Shown one piece after another: positions 60,433-60,809 of a stretch of 60,809 bases of DNA. Where the stretch lies: NCBI GenBank assembly GCA_003604975.1, contig QZIR01000004.1:1-60809 (forward strand), written 5' to 3'. Position numbers and translations under genes: made by a program. Below the pieces are notes generated by a model, which searched no databases, was not told the origin of the DNA, and saw only the letters and a list, made by a program, of their open reading frames with translations. Numbering within the stretch: the stretch's first letter is position 1; every line of letters starts with the position of its first letter. Source of the DNA: Desulforudis sp. GTDB lineage: Bacteria; Bacillota; Desulfotomaculia; Desulfotomaculales; Desulforudaceae.

Positions 60433-60809
60433 AGATCCTGGAAACTTCTTATCCCTCCTTATGTCCGACCGCATCAGGCCATCGGAAATATTATCCCGAA
60501 CAGCCCGGTATACTTCCCGCGGCGTCCGGTATTCCTCATAAGAAATCTTCTCCCATTTCAAACTCCGGAAAAACCGCTCGGTAATGACGTTGTCGGTTGC
60601 CCGGCCCTTGCCGTCCATGCTGATCTTAACTCCGTTTTCTTTTAGCAGCTCGATGTAGTCGCCGCAGGTAAAATGCGCACCCTGATCGCTGTTGATGATT
60701 TCCGGCTTCCTTGTAGCCAATGCTTTTCTCAGCGCCCGTAACACAAAGCTCCGCTCCAGGCTCTGGGATAATTCCCAGCTCACGATGTATCTGGAGTACC
60801 AGTCAATAA
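60427..60809 (-). pseudogene. IS3-family transposase OrfB, C-terminal part, running off the window
   Basis: The frame continues to the window edge, reading WYSRYIVSWELSQSLERSFVL, then INSDQGAHFTCGDYIELL and GRATDNVITERFFRSLKWEKIS. This is the second half of an rve integrase core: the D in SDQGxxF and the E in TERFFR are two of the DDE residues. The usual end (YIxFYNxxRPHQxL) is replaced by NISDGLMRSDIRRDKK and an early stop, where IS21-type end sequence begins. The element is therefore damaged at its 3' end; its 5' part is outside the window. Confidence 0.8.

Overview
The window looks like chromosomal DNA of an anaerobic, spore-forming-type Firmicute, probably in or near the Peptococcaceae/Desulfotomaculum group. 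The clues are a class I-type hybrid cluster protein (Hcp), a double-cubane-cluster reductase with its activase, Agr-type cyclic peptide signalling, an S-layer-homology protein, FIST and HD-GYP signalling, GC-rich genes with strong GGAGG ribosome binding sites, and a BirA-controlled biotin operon. This placement is an inference from gene content; there is no rRNA in the window.

Positions 1-10.4 kb, nearly all on the minus strand, hold a DUF3006/metallo-beta-lactamase pair, an Agr-like module (AgrB, a 41-residue AgrD-type peptide gene, a small membrane protein and a PAS histidine kinase), hcp behind an Rrf2 regulator with three cysteines, and a large SLH/YcdB-type surface protein. From 10.7 to 19.2 kb there are a TFIIB-type zinc-finger protein, a scar made of a group II intron tail, a response-regulator stump and a 61-nt repeat, then a cyclase, hydrolases, small membrane proteins, a lipoprotein, the double-cubane reductase pair and a LysM protein. 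From 19.3 to 34.5 kb come copA with a SHOCT protein, an AIR-synthase-like gene followed by a broken nifS, trkA-trkH, a FIST plus GGDEF/HD-GYP operon, an XRE regulator, a REP-type Y1 transposase-like gene, and azlCD facing a MocR regulator.

The most interesting part is 35.0-54.1 kb. A complete type II Wadjet system (jetABCD) and a type I restriction-modification operon (half hsdS, hsdM, a Bro-N protein, hsdS, dinD, hsdR, a YgjP-like protease) lie between two 22-nt inverted repeats of IS256 type that match at 21 of 22 positions and face each other. The left repeat is 12 nt from the end of jetD and the right one 62 nt from the end of the last RM gene, so the defence cargo fills the bounded unit almost exactly, yet no transposase lies inside. 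A truncated kinase gene abuts the left end and an IS3-type terminus abuts the right end.

The last part (54.2-60.3 kb) is a tightly overlapping biotin operon bioA-bioD-bioB-bioF-bioH-like-bioC, read leftwards from a TTGACC/TATAAT promoter with a BirA palindrome. Behind it lie remnants of an IS21-type end and an IS3 transposase cut by the window edge. No tRNA, rRNA or CRISPR array was seen.
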